From: Tianweitania aestuarii
GTDB lineage: Bacteria > Pseudomonadota > Alphaproteobacteria > Rhizobiales > Rhizobiaceae
DNA length: 64,000 nt
Reading direction: 5' to 3'
Assembly: GCF_018457165.1 (NCBI RefSeq)
Contig: NZ_JAFMNX010000001.1
Location: 992,001 to 1,056,000 of the forward strand
The notes under the pieces were generated by a model. The model did no database searches and was not told the DNA's origin. It saw only the letters and a program-made list of their open reading frames with translations. Positions 1 through 9,517 of this stretch are shown piece by piece; within the stretch, counting starts at the first letter, position 1, and the number at the start of each line of letters is the position of its first letter. Made by a program: the position numbers and the translations under genes.

Positions 1-1848
1 GGATTGGCCGATGATTGCATTGGTTGTCCAGCCATTGCTGAACGTTCCGGAATAGCGGACGCCGAGATTGGCGCGTGTACCGCCTTCAACACGGTCATAG
101 CCGGAGAACTTGTCGGTTTCGAACAAGGAGGTCGCGTCGAATACAAGGCTTTGGGCGTCTTCGTTGGGGATACCCAGCGTTCCGGCGTAGCGCTCATCCG
201 GACGAACCAACAACTGCGCCATCGGCTCGATCACGTGCGAAGAACTGGCCATCGTGAAAAGCACGGGATAGCGAGCTTCGAGGCCAGCCGTTGCCATTCC
301 GCGCCAATACTGGTCACGGATATCGGACGCCGCCGACTGCGCCTCGATGGCGGCAATCGTGTTGTCTTCGAAGCTTGTATAGATGCCGTCGCCGCGCACT
401 TGCAACAGTGGCGTCAACGCCAATCCGCCAGGCGTGATCAGCGTGCGGCGCCACTCGGCCTGCGCTGTGGCGCGACCCGTGTTGCCGTCGATGCCGCGGA
501 TGTTCTGGCCGTCGATGATGTTTGGTACGATACCCGGGAAATGCGGGTAGTCGTCGATCGCCAGCCGATCACGCGAGATGTTCTGCACGTTGATGTCGAT
601 CGACAATTCGCCGCCAGCCACAGGCGTATCGGGGGTAACCGAATAATCGAAGCTCGGCAGAACCCACGGCTGCTTTTGCGAGACCGAGTCCGGATCGGAG
701 TTCAAAACATCTTCCTGAACCTGGAACTTCATGGCCCGAAGGTCGAAGTAGTTCCGATCGTTCAAGCCGGTCAGGTAGACTTCCGAACGGTGCACGTAGC
801 TCGCATAGCGATCAAGGCCGTAGGTGTAGGCAAAGTTCTTGTCGGTCTGCGCAAGAACGTCCCAACCGAAGGTCCAGCGCGGATTGATGCGGAACGCACC
901 CGAGGTTGTCACTGCGCCGCGGAACTTCTCGTCACGGTCGACTGTGTTTTCGTCGAACGCATCGGGATTGGCCTGGTTGATGCCGGCCACCCGAAGGTTG
1001 AACGCGCCATTTTCAAAACGCTGGCGCCATTCGGCCTCGCCCATGAAGCCCTGACGCGTGTAGCCGCGCGGCGTAATGGTCAGATCGTAGCTCGGATTGA
1101 GGGCAACATAGTACGGAACGGCCGCACTGAAGCCGAGTTCGTCCTTGTAGCCGAAGGTAGGGAACAGAAAACCGCTCTTCTGTTTAACCGTCGGATCAGC
1201 GACCTCGAAGGCGGGCAGATAGGCGATCGGGAAGCCGAACATTTCGAAGCGGGCGCGCTCGAAACGAACAACCTTGGTCTGGCCGTTCCAGATGATCTTC
1301 TGCGCCTTGACGCGCCAGATCGGCGGCTTCTCGGGCTTTTCTTCGCAGGGCTCGCAAGCGGTGTAAACGCCCTGGTTGAAGGTCGTCACCACGCCGTCGC
1401 GCCGCTCGGCGCTTTCGGCAGCGAAGTAGGTCTTGTCTGGCGTTTCGATGCGCAACGCATTCACGAAGCCGTCGCGGAAGTCGTCCGTGACGTCGATGCG
1501 ATCGGAATAAATGATGTTGCCGCTTTGATCGATCGCCTGAACGTTGCCGCTAGCAACCAAGCGACCGGTGGCGCGATTGTAAGCAACACGCTGCGCCACA
1601 ACACGATTGTTGTTGTAGTCGATCTGAACGCCGCCGACGGCTGTTACCGTCTGCGCATCGTTGTCGTAAACCAGCGTATCGGCTTCGAGCAGCATCTGCC
1701 CGCCTTCCGGAATCCGGTCGCGGACAGCGGTCTCTTCCACCGTCTGAGCGGACGCCAGCGCAAGCGACGTTGCGGCCATGATACAGCCAAGCGCACTGGC
1801 GCTGAGAAGGCGCTTAAGGCGCGCCGAAGACACGGACGCGTCCCGCAC
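1..1848 (-). CDS. lptD: LPS-assembly protein LptD (3' end outside window)
   Basis: Outer-membrane beta-barrel that, with LptE, inserts lipopolysaccharide into the outer leaflet. I read 616 codons; the frame is still open at the left edge, so the C-terminal barrel is cut off. The GTG start at 1848 overlaps the last base of the lptG stop. It gives a classic signal peptide: basic start, hydrophobic stretch, then a cleavage-like LASAQ near residue 36. An LptA/OstA-like segment follows (EADTLVYDND, VAYNRATGRL), then aromatic-rich barrel strands (PRGYTRQGFMGEAEW). Family members are usually 750-800 residues, so about 150 are missing. It is the last visible gene of the lptF-lptG-lptD run, a common Rhizobiales arrangement. 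The start is fairly secure because it supplies the signal peptide. Confidence 0.9.
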   Translation of the reverse strand, partial: MRDASVSSARLKRLLSASALGCIMAATSLALASAQTVEETAVRDRIPEGGQMLLEADTLVYDNDAQTVTAVGGVQIDYNNNRVVAQRVAYNRATGRLVASGNVQAIDQSGNIIYSDRIDVTDDFRDGFVNALRIETPDKTYFAAESAERRDGVVTTFNQGVYTACEPCEEKPEKPPIWRVKAQKIIWNGQTKVVRFERARFEMFGFPIAYLPAFEVADPTVKQKSGFLFPTFGYKDELGFSAAVPYYVALNPSYDLTITPRGYTRQGFMGEAEWRQRFENGAFNLRVAGINQANPDAFDENTVDRDEKFRGAVTTSGAFRINPRWTFGWDVLAQTDKNFAYTYGLDRYASYVHRSEVYLTGLNDRNYFDLRAMKFQVQEDVLNSDPDSVSQKQPWVLPSFDYSVTPDTPVAGGELSIDINVQNISRDRLAIDDYPHFPGIVPNIIDGQNIRGIDGNTGRATAQAEWRRTLITPGGLALTPLLQVRGDGIYTSFEDNTIAAIEAQSAASDIRDQYWRGMATAGLEARYPVLFTMASSSHVIEPMAQLLVRPDERYAGTLGIPNEDAQSLVFDATSLFETDKFSGYDRVEGGTRANLGVRYSGTFSNGWTTNAIIGQS

Positions 1849-2936
1849 TAGCCGTCCTCTCGATGCAGCAAGAAAGTCACCCCGAAAAACATCGCAACTA
1901 CAACGGGTACCCAAGCCGCGATGACGGGGGGAACGATCCCCGCGCTCCCGAACGCCTTGACCAGGACCGACACGACATAAAGCAGAAAGCCGGCAAGGAT
2001 GCCACCCAGAATCATGATCTCGGATTGTCCCATCCGTGCAAAGCGCATCGACACTGTTGCAGCGATGAGCGTCATCGCCACCAGCAGCAGCGGCAGCGCT
2101 ACCAAGGAATGGAACTGCATGGCGAAAGCGTCCGCCCGCAAACCAAAGGTTCGCGCCACGCTGATCTTGCCAGGCAATTCGAAGAAGGGAACGGTTTCGG
2201 GTCGCGCAACGCGCTGCGCTACCAACTCCGGCGTCAGACCGGTCGGAATATGAACCGAGTCGGTGGACACGATGCGCTGGCCGTCGGCGAAGCTTTCGAT
2301 GCCCTGCAGTTCCCAATAGCCATCACGCAGATAAGCGCGCTCTGCATCCAGACGGTCACTGAAATCACCATCCGCGTCGAAACGGAAGAAGCTCGCGCCA
2401 TTCAGTTCAAGCCCGTTGTTCAGCACGGAGCGGGCGCCGATGATCGTGTCCACGCCCTCATAGCTTTGCCGTAGCCAAGGCTCTTCGAACGCCGTGCTGC
2501 GCTGCGTGTCGCCGGCGCGCAGGCTGGTCTCGATGCCCTGTGATTGCGCGAAGCCATAGGCGGCCAATGGGTTGAGCAGGATGATTGTGAACAGGCCGAA
2601 CACGAATGCGCCGATCGCCACCGGCGTGAGGAACTGCCAGGCGGAAATGCCAGCTGACCGTGCGATCACCAGCTCATACTTCCGGTTCAACGACACAAGC
2701 GTGAACATCGCCGAAAACAAGCCGATGAAGGGAACGGTCTGCTGCATCACCATCGGCACGCGCAGGGCAGAAACCGCGAGCGCGCCGGTGAAGGAGTAGC
2801 TGGACGATCCGGACACGACATCCTGGAACTGCGTGAAGTCGACGAGAAAAACCAGCGCAAACACGCCAACGAAGAACCAGGCGGTGATCGTCACATAGCG
2901 CATGAAGAAGTAACGGCCGAGCGTAAAGCCGATCAT
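1848..2936 (-). CDS. lptG: LPS export ABC transporter permease LptG
   Basis: Inner-membrane permease of the LptB2FG complex, which extracts LPS from the inner membrane and passes it to the LptC-LptA bridge. The protein is 362 residues, normal for the family, with hydrophobic segments near both ends (about residues 10-30, 55-80, 95-120 and three after residue 275). A periplasmic beta-jellyroll lies between them (GASFFRFDADGDF, YWELQGIE). Its start overlaps the end of lptF by 4 bases and its stop overlaps the lptD start, so the three are translationally coupled. LptF and LptG are homologues; this copy is called LptG by order and by its start MIGFTLGRYF. Confidence 0.92.
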   Translation of the reverse strand: MIGFTLGRYFFMRYVTITAWFFVGVFALVFLVDFTQFQDVVSGSSSYSFTGALAVSALRVPMVMQQTVPFIGLFSAMFTLVSLNRKYELVIARSAGISAWQFLTPVAIGAFVFGLFTIILLNPLAAYGFAQSQGIETSLRAGDTQRSTAFEEPWLRQSYEGVDTIIGARSVLNNGLELNGASFFRFDADGDFSDRLDAERAYLRDGYWELQGIESFADGQRIVSTDSVHIPTGLTPELVAQRVARPETVPFFELPGKISVARTFGLRADAFAMQFHSLVALPLLLVAMTLIAATVSMRFARMGQSEIMILGGILAGFLLYVVSVLVKAFGSAGIVPPVIAAWVPVVVAMFFGVTFLLHREDG

Positions 2937-4126
2937 GGGCGGCCTCCTGGCTGGGCATTGTTCAAGCGTGCGCCAGTGATCATGGTGCGCAGGCGGTCAA
3001 AGCGGTGGGAAAGCGACTCGACCCAGGACACCGGCAGTTCAAGCGTCTTGTTGGCGCGAATGAAGCCGATGGCGACAGCCGCAGCGCCCAGCGGCACAAG
3101 GTAGATCAACACGGAGAACAGCAGGCTGCCTTCCGCGCTGTTTGCGACCGTGAAGCCCGCCCAGCGAACAAACAGCGCCAGAAAGATCGCCGTTGCCATA
3201 GGATGCAGGCGCGCCTCACGATGCGAGCGAGCGTCTCCCGCGGCGGCAATCGCGATCAAAGCGAAAACAAGCGGATAAAGCCATTCGGTGAATCGAGTGT
3301 TGAGCTCGGTAGAATAATAATCCGGCCGCTCGATCAGCACCGCGTCGTTAGGGTCTGGATTGAGCAGATAGGAAAGCGGGCGATCCTTCGGGAACATCAC
3401 GGGCGCCCTGTCCGATGGCGCGAAGGCGGACAGGTCGAAGCCGTAGGAATCGAAACGGATCAACGAAGCTGGGCGTTCGGGCGCCTTGCGGCTGATGATC
3501 CCGTCCTGCATCAGAAGCAGGTTGTCCTGGCCTTGTCCTTCAACGACGACGCCCGTCTTTGCGTAGTAGTTCAACTCGGTCTTCGGATCGCGCGAATCGG
3601 CAACGAAGATGCCGCCCAGGCGTCCGTCCGGAAGACGTTCGGAAATCTGGACATAGAGTCCATCCTCGACGCGCTTGAACGAGCCTTCCTGAATGACGCT
3701 CGAAATTAGATCCGCATTGGCGCTGGCAAGCAGCAGACGGAAGCGCTCGCGGGCCAATGGGTTGAGGCCGTTGTCGACGATGAAAACGAACACGCTAGCC
3801 AGAAGCGCCATCAGGATAATCGGACGGATGATGGTTCGGCGTGAGGATCCGGCGGCGCTGAGAACCACGAGCTCCGAATCCTGGTTCATGGCGCTGAGCG
3901 TTTGGGTGATCCCGATGATCAGCGCGAAAGGCACCACGATCGGCACTACCGAAGGCAGCAGCATGGTTGCCACCTGGAAGAAGGTGAAGGCGGATTGGCC
4001 GCTATCCGTGACGAGGTTGATGCGCGCCAGAATCTGGCTGACCCAGACCATGGCAAGCGTCCAGAACAGCGCTGAAGCGAACACGCCAAACGCACGCCGC
4101 AAGATGTAGCGCTCTACGACTTTCAT
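2933..4126 (-). CDS. lptF: LPS export ABC transporter permease LptF
   Basis: Second permease of the LptB2FG exporter. It has 397 residues. Three N-terminal membrane helices precede a periplasmic domain (about residues 130-280) and three C-terminal helices follow; the typical YjgP/YjgQ motif is seen in MNQDSELVVLSAAGSS at the cytoplasmic loop. It begins with MKVVERYILRR, a family-typical start, at the ATG at 4126. It is first in the lptF-lptG-lptD run and diverges from pepA across a 364-base gap that must hold both promoters. A basic tail after the last helix (RFDRLRTMITGARL) is predicted to be cytoplasmic. Confidence 0.93.
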   Translation of the reverse strand: MKVVERYILRRAFGVFASALFWTLAMVWVSQILARINLVTDSGQSAFTFFQVATMLLPSVVPIVVPFALIIGITQTLSAMNQDSELVVLSAAGSSRRTIIRPIILMALLASVFVFIVDNGLNPLARERFRLLLASANADLISSVIQEGSFKRVEDGLYVQISERLPDGRLGGIFVADSRDPKTELNYYAKTGVVVEGQGQDNLLLMQDGIISRKAPERPASLIRFDSYGFDLSAFAPSDRAPVMFPKDRPLSYLLNPDPNDAVLIERPDYYSTELNTRFTEWLYPLVFALIAIAAAGDARSHREARLHPMATAIFLALFVRWAGFTVANSAEGSLLFSVLIYLVPLGAAAVAIGFIRANKTLELPVSWVESLSHRFDRLRTMITGARLNNAQPGGRP

Positions 4127-4490
4127 TCCGTCGTGTTCGTCCTAAACAAGACAGCTGACTGCGCGCCCCACGCATCTGCTGTACCAAACCACTGTGACCT
4201 CGCCCTGAGCCGGAGTGTTTAACCACCCCGAACAGGTTGTCCAGCGCTCATAGAAGCAGCGCTAATGGCTAAGGAATGGCGAAGAAGGGTGGTTAACAAA
4301 GTGTTGACCGCGGAAACGCTGGGGAAAGATGTCGTGTTTGGTGAGACATGACGCTTCGGAGATGGACGACTGAAGGGCAGTTCGCTCGAAGGCGATGCTG
4401 AAAGGCCACGGTCTTGAAACTGCCGCGTCAGGGTGTCACTGACTGGACATGCTCTTTCCGCTCATGCGGACCAACTAGCAGGATACTTTC
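4127..4490. promoter_or_regulatory. Divergent lptF / pepA intergenic region
   Basis: This 364-base gap between two divergent genes must contain promoters in both directions. Visible features are an inverted repeat, TTAACCACCC at 4219-4228 and its complement at 4288-4297. A near-consensus CtrA-type box TTAA-N7-TTGAC lies at 4293-4308, one base from the usual TTAA-N7-TTAAC. A sigma70-like TTGACC at 4304-4309 is followed 17 bases later by AGATGT at 4327-4332, pointing toward pepA. No open reading frame here looks real. The promoter and box assignments are by eye only. Confidence 0.4.
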
Positions 4491-5990
4491 ATGGCGCTTC
4501 GTCCCACCATCCGCTTCGCTTCCCTCGATGATCAACCGCAGTCGGGCACCGTTCTCGTTCTGGCAGGCGAGGGCGCGACCCTTTCCGACGCCGCAAAGGC
4601 ATCTGATCCATCGGGCGTTTTGACGCGCGCGGCCGAGATCGCTGAATTCGAAGGCAAGCTGGCCAGCACCGTTGACGTGATCGCACCCGAAGGCGCTTCG
4701 GTGGATCGATTGGTGGCGATTGGCACCGGCAAGGCCGACAAGCTCGATGAGATCGCCTGGTCGCGCATCGGCGGCGTAGCGATGGCCGTAGCGCGCCGTT
4801 CCACCGAGATTGCCGTGATTGCGGACGTGCCCGAACACGCGGTGTCGGCAGTGGACGTCGCGAACCTGGCGCAAGGCGTGCTGCTGCGCTCTTATACATT
4901 CGACAAGTACAAGACGAAGAAGTCGGACGACGCTGAAAACAAGCCGGCCGACAAGGCAGCGACAATCACCGTACATTGCGCCGATCCGGCTGCGGCGGAG
5001 GAAGCCTTCAAGGCTGCTCAGGCTGTTGCCGATGGCGTGATGCTCGCCCGCGATCTCGTTAACGAGCCCGCCAATATGCTCGGGCCAATCGAATTTGCCG
5101 ATAAGATCAAGGCGCTCGGCGAACTGGGCGTGGATGTCGAGATCCTCACGGAAACCGAGATGACCAAGCTCGGCATGGGCGCGTTGCTCGGCGTGGCGCA
5201 GGGATCCTCGCGTCCGCCGCGCCTTGCCATCATGCGCTGGAACGGCGGTGCTGAGGGCGAACAGCCGGTAGCCTTCATCGGCAAGGGCGTCGTGTTCGAT
5301 TCGGGCGGTATTTCCATCAAGCCGGCCGGCGGCATGGAAGACATGAAGGGTGACATGGGCGGTGCCGCCGCCGTTACCGGTCTCATGCATGCGCTGGCTG
5401 CCCGCAAGGCCAAGGCGAATGTCATCGGCATCGTAGGTCTGGTCGAGAACATGCTGGACGGCAACGCGCAGCGCCCCGGCGATATCGTCACCTCCATGTC
5501 GGGTCAGACGATCGAAGTCCTGAACACCGATGCCGAAGGCCGCCTCGTGCTCTGTGATGCGCTCTGGTACGCCAAGGAAACCTACAAGCCGCGCTTCATG
5601 GTCAATCTTGCAACACTGACCGGCGCGATCATGGTGGCGCTCGGCCAGCATCACGCCGGTCTGTTTTCCAACAATGATGAACTGTCGGAGCGGCTGACCG
5701 CTGCTGGTCTCGTGACGGCCGAAAAGCTGTGGCGCATGCCGCTTGGACCGGAATACGACAAGCTGATCGATTCCAAGAATGCCGACATGAAGAATATCGG
5801 CGGTCGCTTCGGCGGCGCGATCACCGCGGCGCAGTTCCTGCAGCGCTTCGTCGGCGACACGCCCTGGGCGCATCTGGATATCGCCGGCACGGCGATGGGG
5901 TCGCCGGCAACCGACATCAGCCAGTCCTGGGCATCCGGCTTCGGCGTGCGTCTGCTCGACCGTCTGGTGCGCGACAACTACGAGGCTTGA
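4491..5990 (+). CDS. pepA: Leucyl aminopeptidase (M17 family)
   Basis: Cytoplasmic di-metal aminopeptidase that removes N-terminal residues from peptides. In some bacteria PepA also binds DNA in plasmid-dimer resolution and carAB control. The protein has 499 residues, normal length. The M17 signature NTDAEGRL is at residues 345-352, supplying D347 and E349 as metal ligands and R351. [10 protein letters not shown] supplies K265 and D270. The N-terminal macro-like domain occupies about residues 1-165. It diverges from lptF and is followed 16 bases later by holC, which suggests one transcript. Upstream AGGA, 10 bases before the ATG, is a modest ribosome-binding site. Confidence 0.96.
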   Translation: MALRPTIRFASLDDQPQSGTVLVLAGEGATLSDAAKASDPSGVLTRAAEIAEFEGKLASTVDVIAPEGASVDRLVAIGTGKADKLDEIAWSRIGGVAMAVARRSTEIAVIADVPEHAVSAVDVANLAQGVLLRSYTFDKYKTKKSDDAENKPADKAATITVHCADPAAAEEAFKAAQAVADGVMLARDLVNEPANMLGPIEFADKIKALGELGVDVEILTETEMTKLGMGALLGVAQGSSRPPRLAIMRWNGGAEGEQPVAFIGKGVVFDSGGISIKPAGGMEDMKGDMGGAAAVTGLMHALAARKAKANVIGIVGLVENMLDGNAQRPGDIVTSMSGQTIEVLNTDAEGRLVLCDALWYAKETYKPRFMVNLATLTGAIMVALGQHHAGLFSNNDELSERLTAAGLVTAEKLWRMPLGPEYDKLIDSKNADMKNIGGRFGGAITAAQFLQRFVGDTPWAHLDIAGTAMGSPATDISQSWASGFGVRLLDRLVRDNYEA

Positions 5991-6006
5991 AGCCGGGCGT
6001 GACGGG

Positions 6007-6456
6007 ATGACCGAGGTCCTGTTCTACCACCTGACCGAATCGACGCTCGAGGAGGCGCTGCCAGCGCTCCTCGAGCGCTCGATCGCGCGCGGCTGGCGGG
6101 TGGTGGTGCAATCGGGCAGTGAAGAACGCCGCGATACGCTCGACGCGCATCTATGGACCTTCCGCGATGACTCGTTCCTGGGACATGGCAGCGACCGCGA
6201 TCCGCATGCGGCCGAGCAGCCGATTCTGCTGACAACCACGCAGGACAACGGCAACGAAGCCAAGATTCGCTTTATGGTCGACGCCGCAGAGCCGCCAGCG
6301 ATCGATTCATATGAACGTGCCGTGTTCCTGTTCGACGGCCACGACGCCCACCAGCTCGAAACCGCCCGCCGCCACTGGCGTGAGGTCAAGACGGCGGGGC
6401 ATCAGGCAACTTACTGGCAGCAAACACCGGAACGGCGCTGGGAGCGGAAGGCGTAG
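6007..6456 (+). CDS. holC: DNA polymerase III subunit chi
   Basis: Chi links the clamp loader to SSB on single-stranded DNA at the replication fork. The protein has 149 residues. Its start TEVLFYHLTESTLEEALPAL and the middle LWTFRDDSFLGHGS are characteristic of alphaproteobacterial HolC, with QPILLTT near residue 75. It sits just downstream of pepA, an arrangement common in Rhizobiales. No terminator is obvious between its stop and the convergent ABC-F gene. Chi is poorly conserved, but this set of motifs and the context leave little doubt. Confidence 0.92.
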   Translation: MTEVLFYHLTESTLEEALPALLERSIARGWRVVVQSGSEERRDTLDAHLWTFRDDSFLGHGSDRDPHAAEQPILLTTTQDNGNEAKIRFMVDAAEPPAIDSYERAVFLFDGHDAHQLETARRHWREVKTAGHQATYWQQTPERRWERKA

Positions 6457-6541
6457 CCTTTTCTGACGCTATTTTGCCGCGGCGGATGAAGTCCCGCAGC
6501 CCCCATCCCGATGCCGGAGCGAAGAGAGCTTTAGGACGAGA

Positions 6542-8419
6542 CTACTCGGCCAGACCTTCTTCATACTGGCTCGACAGGTTCAGCCACTTTTCCTCGTTGG
6601 CTGCCAGCGTATTTTCCAGCTGGGAGCGCTCTTTTGACAGCTGCGTCACCGCGCCGGGATCCTTGTCGTACAAAGCAGGATTGGCGAGCTGTTCTTCGAT
6701 ACCGTTGATGCGCTTGCGGGTGCGCTCCATCAGAGCTTCCGTCGCCTTGATTTCTTTGGCGAGTGGCTCAAGCGCTGCACGACGCGCGGCTGCCTCGCGC
6801 CGCTTGTCGGCTTTGTTCGCCTTGTCGGCCTCGCGCTTTTCCTTGCGATCGCCCGAGCTTCCCGTCACCAGTTGACGATAATCGGCCAAGTCGCCGTCAT
6901 AAGGCGCGACGGTGCCATCCTTGACCAGCCACAAGCGGTCGGCGGTGGCTTCCAGCAGGTGGCGGTCGTGGCTGATGATGATCACGGCGCCGGAGAAATC
7001 GTTCAAAGCCTCGATCAAGGCGGCGCGGCTGTCGATGTCCAGATGGTTGGTCGGCTCGTCGAGGATGAAGAGGTTCGGCCCGTCGAACACGGCCAGTCCC
7101 ATCAACAAACGTGCCTTTTCGCCACCAGACAGGTCCTTGGCGGGCGTGTTCATCTTTTCCGTCGGCAAACCGAACTGGGCGACGCGACCGCGCACCTTCG
7201 ATTCCGGCGCGTCGGGCATCAGACGACGCACATGCTCGATGGCGTTTTCTTCCGGCCTGAGATCATCCAACTGGTGCTGGGCGAAGATGGACACTTTCAG
7301 CTGCGGCGCGATCGTGATCGTACCGGACTGCAGCGGCAGGCGACCTGATATGAGCTTGGCGAAGGTCGACTTGCCGTTGCCGTTGGCGCCGAGCAGCGCG
7401 ATGCGATCGTCGGCATCGATGCGCAGCGTCAGGTTCTTCAGGATCGGCTTGTTTTCAGCATATCCGACAGTGCCCTGACCCATGGTGATGATCGGCGAGG
7501 CGACGGTTTTGACAGGCTCGGGGAAGTTGAACGGCGCGACCTGATCCTCGATCACCGCCGAGATAGGCTTCATGCGCTCCAAGGCTTTTAGGCGTGACTG
7601 CGCCTGGCGCGCCTTGGAAGCCTTGGCGCGGAAGCGCGCCACGAAGTCTTCCATATGCTTGCGCGCTGCTTCCTGCTTCACGCGGCCCTTTTCCTGAAGG
7701 GCGGCTTGTTCGCCGCGCTGGCGCTCGAACTGGTCGTAGCCGCCGCGCCACAGGGTCAGCTTCTTCTGGTCGAGATGGACGATCGAGTTGACAGCACGGT
7801 TGAGCAGATCGCGATCGTGGCTGATCAGGAGCACGGTGTGCGGGTATTTGGAGACATAGTTCTCCAGCCACAGCGTGCCTTCGAGATCGAGATAGTTGGT
7901 CGGTTCGTCGAGCAGCAGAAGGTCGGGCTGCGAGAACAAAACGGCGGCGAGTGCCACACGCATGCGCCAGCCACCGGAAAAGGACGAGGCCGGGCGCTGC
8001 TGCGCTTCGAGGTCGAAGCCGAGGCCCGCAAGGATCGTTGACGCGCGCGCTTCCGCCGAATGGGCGTCGATATCGGCCAGCCGGATCTGAATATCGGCAA
8101 TGCGCCCGGGGTCGGTAGCGGTTTCTGCTTCTTCAAGCAGTGCCAGCCGTTCCTTGTCGGCCTTGAGCACGATCTCGATCAGCGGCTCTTCCGTGCCCGG
8201 TGCTTCCTGCGCGACCTGGCCGATCTTCAGGCCTTTGGGCAGGCTGACCGAGCCTGTCTCGCTCGCCAGATCGCCGGTGATCGCCTTGAACAGCGTGGTC
8301 TTGCCGGTGCCGTTGCGCCCGACCAGACCGGCCTTCGTACCTGCCGGCAGTGTCAGAGAGGCGTGATCCAGCAGGAGCCGGCCGGCGATACGCAGCGAAA
8401 GATCGTTGATGATAAGCAT
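6542..8419 (-). CDS. ABC-F family ATP-binding protein
   Basis: Soluble protein with two tandem ABC ATPase domains and no membrane segments; ABC-F members act on the ribosome (Uup/EttA-like). The chosen start at 8419 (MLIINDLSLRIAG) gives 625 residues; the frame is open further upstream but that part does not resemble the family. Walker A motifs are GRNGTGKT and GANGNGKS. Signatures are SGGWRMR and LSGGEKARL, and Walker B motifs lie in LLLLDEPTNYLD and LFILDEPTNHLD. A charged interdomain linker (about residues 240-290) and a C-terminal coiled coil after residue 535 (KREADKANKADKRREAA) fit the Uup/YheS type. It is convergent with holC. The subclass is not certain. Confidence 0.93.
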   Translation of the reverse strand: MLIINDLSLRIAGRLLLDHASLTLPAGTKAGLVGRNGTGKTTLFKAITGDLASETGSVSLPKGLKIGQVAQEAPGTEEPLIEIVLKADKERLALLEEAETATDPGRIADIQIRLADIDAHSAEARASTILAGLGFDLEAQQRPASSFSGGWRMRVALAAVLFSQPDLLLLDEPTNYLDLEGTLWLENYVSKYPHTVLLISHDRDLLNRAVNSIVHLDQKKLTLWRGGYDQFERQRGEQAALQEKGRVKQEAARKHMEDFVARFRAKASKARQAQSRLKALERMKPISAVIEDQVAPFNFPEPVKTVASPIITMGQGTVGYAENKPILKNLTLRIDADDRIALLGANGNGKSTFAKLISGRLPLQSGTITIAPQLKVSIFAQHQLDDLRPEENAIEHVRRLMPDAPESKVRGRVAQFGLPTEKMNTPAKDLSGGEKARLLMGLAVFDGPNLFILDEPTNHLDIDSRAALIEALNDFSGAVIIISHDRHLLEATADRLWLVKDGTVAPYDGDLADYRQLVTGSSGDRKEKREADKANKADKRREAAARRAALEPLAKEIKATEALMERTRKRINGIEEQLANPALYDKDPGAVTQLSKERSQLENTLAANEEKWLNLSSQYEEGLAE

Positions 8420-8470
8420 TGCGGGCTTTTGCCTGCTCGCACGCCTCTGCGCAAGCACAGGCTCGGGTTG

Positions 8471-8500
8471 AAAACGCAAAACGGCCCGCCGAAGCGGGCC
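8471..8500 (-). terminator. Intrinsic terminator after the glycine-rich protein gene
   Basis: On the minus strand GGCCCGC and GCGGGCC (8483-8489 and 8494-8500) form a 7-bp stem with a four-base loop, followed by GTTTTGCGTTTT. It lies 26 bases past the stop of the glycine-rich gene and upstream of the ABC-F start, so it separates the two transcription units. Confidence 0.75.
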
Positions 8501-8525
8501 ATTGCATCTGGGAGGATGCTTTCGT

Positions 8526-9383
8526 TCAGCGTGAGCAAGCTGCCACGGTTTCACTGGAATACTGAGCGGTATGCGTCATCACGTCGAGACAGAGGGTCTT
8601 CTTCCGGTTCAACGTACGACCTTGACGGTTCGCTCTGCTGACGGACGGTGCGCCAAGATTGCGCGTGCGCGTCGTGGACGTTGCAGTTCGCGTGGGGGTG
8701 CTATGGGCATTGCCGGTGCCTTGACGGTTCACGTCGACCGGGTTGGTGGCGATGCCGCCATTGTTGCCGCCGCTGCCGATTCCACCCCCGGTGCCCCCGG
8801 TGCCACCCGTGCTTCCACCTCCGGAACGTCTTTCGCCGATGCCGAGGCCGAGGCGTGCATCGACGCCACTGCGGCCGCCGATCGAAGCTCCAAGGCCTGC
8901 ACCAACACCGCGGCCCCCTCCAATCGATGCGCCAGCACCCGCACCGACGCCGTCACGGCCGCCAATGGAAGCGCCTGCGCCGGCTCCGATGCCGCCGCCA
9001 CTACCGCCGCCGACCGAAGCGCCGGCGCCTGCACCAACGCCGCCTGAGCCGCCGACGGACGCTCCAGCCCCGGCGCCAATGCCACCACCGCCGCCAACAG
9101 AAGCACCCGCACCGGCGCCGACACCACCGGAGCCGCCAACCGAAGCGCCGGCACCTGCGCCCACGCCGCCGCTGCCAGTGCCGCCGATACCGGCACCTGC
9201 ACCGATGCCGCCTGCGCCGCCGATGGACGCACCCGCACCGATACCGCCACCACCAATGGAAGCGCCGACACCGATGCCGCCGACATCAACACCGACATCC
9301 AGAGCGGCTGCCGGATAATTCATGGATACCAAAAGAAGTCCTCCGAAAACGGAGGTAGCGAAGATCTTCGCACGCATAGCCAT
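8526..9383 (-). CDS. Exported glycine-rich tandem-repeat protein, function unknown
   Basis: The protein has 285 residues. A signal peptide is clear: MRAKIFATSVFG, a hydrophobic core, then PAAALD near residue 28. Residues about 30-195 are a run of near-identical units of about 14 residues of the type GVGAGAGAS(V/I)GG, ending in a GGTGGTGG linker. A Ser/Thr/Arg-rich tail with two cysteines (TLCLDV, VAACSR) closes the protein. No enzymatic domain is recognisable; it could be a surface or envelope structural protein. GGAAGGAAA directly before the ATG at 9383 supports the start. A rho-independent terminator follows, so it is probably monocistronic. The 42-base DNA repeat unit makes length variation by slippage or recombination plausible. 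Confidence 0.75.
   Translation of the reverse strand: MAMRAKIFATSVFGGLLLVSMNYPAAALDVGVDVGGIGVGASIGGGGIGAGASIGGAGGIGAGAGIGGTGSGGVGAGAGASVGGSGGVGAGAGASVGGGGGIGAGAGASVGGSGGVGAGAGASVGGGSGGGIGAGAGASIGGRDGVGAGAGASIGGGRGVGAGLGASIGGRSGVDARLGLGIGERRSGGGSTGGTGGTGGGIGSGGNNGGIATNPVDVNRQGTGNAHSTPTRTATSTTRTRNLGAPSVSRANRQGRTLNRKKTLCLDVMTHTAQYSSETVAACSR
8840..9270. repeat. Degenerate tandem repeat of about 42 bp coding for GAGAGAS units
   Basis: Roughly ten imperfect copies encode the 14-residue glycine/alanine/serine units of the exported protein. Units differ mainly in Val versus Ile and in the two residues between units (SG, GG, RD, GR, RS). The outer copies are the most diverged. The complementary strand therefore stays open in more than one frame as proline/alanine-rich nonsense. 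Confidence 0.7.
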
Positions 9384-9517
9384 TTTCCTTCCCTTCGAGC
9401 TTGTTGGCTTGAACTATAAGCCATAATGAAATGACGAGCGGGTACAGGAAAAGTTTCACTCATTCTGTGATATAGTTTATGTATACTTTTAAGAGGGGAC
9501 TGTTGGCTCGTGCAGTA

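Noticed and set aside
4-1851. Long plus-strand open frame opposite lptD
   Set aside because: It is the complement of a high-G+C coding gene; the minus frame gives an intact signal peptide and LptD motifs, while the plus frame has no recognisable domain or ribosome-binding site.
4428-5873. 481-codon minus-strand frame opposite pepA
   Set aside because: pepA has complete catalytic motifs on the plus strand; the opposite frame is a mirror of its codon bias.
8840-9270. Possible CRISPR array because of regular 42-bp spacing
   Set aside because: The units are contiguous, in frame with a signal peptide and have no spacers; they encode a repetitive protein.
8743-9318. Proline-rich plus-strand frame with PAPAPTP repeats
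   Set aside because: It is the complement of the glycine-rich repeats; there is no signal peptide or ribosome-binding site, and the minus frame has both.
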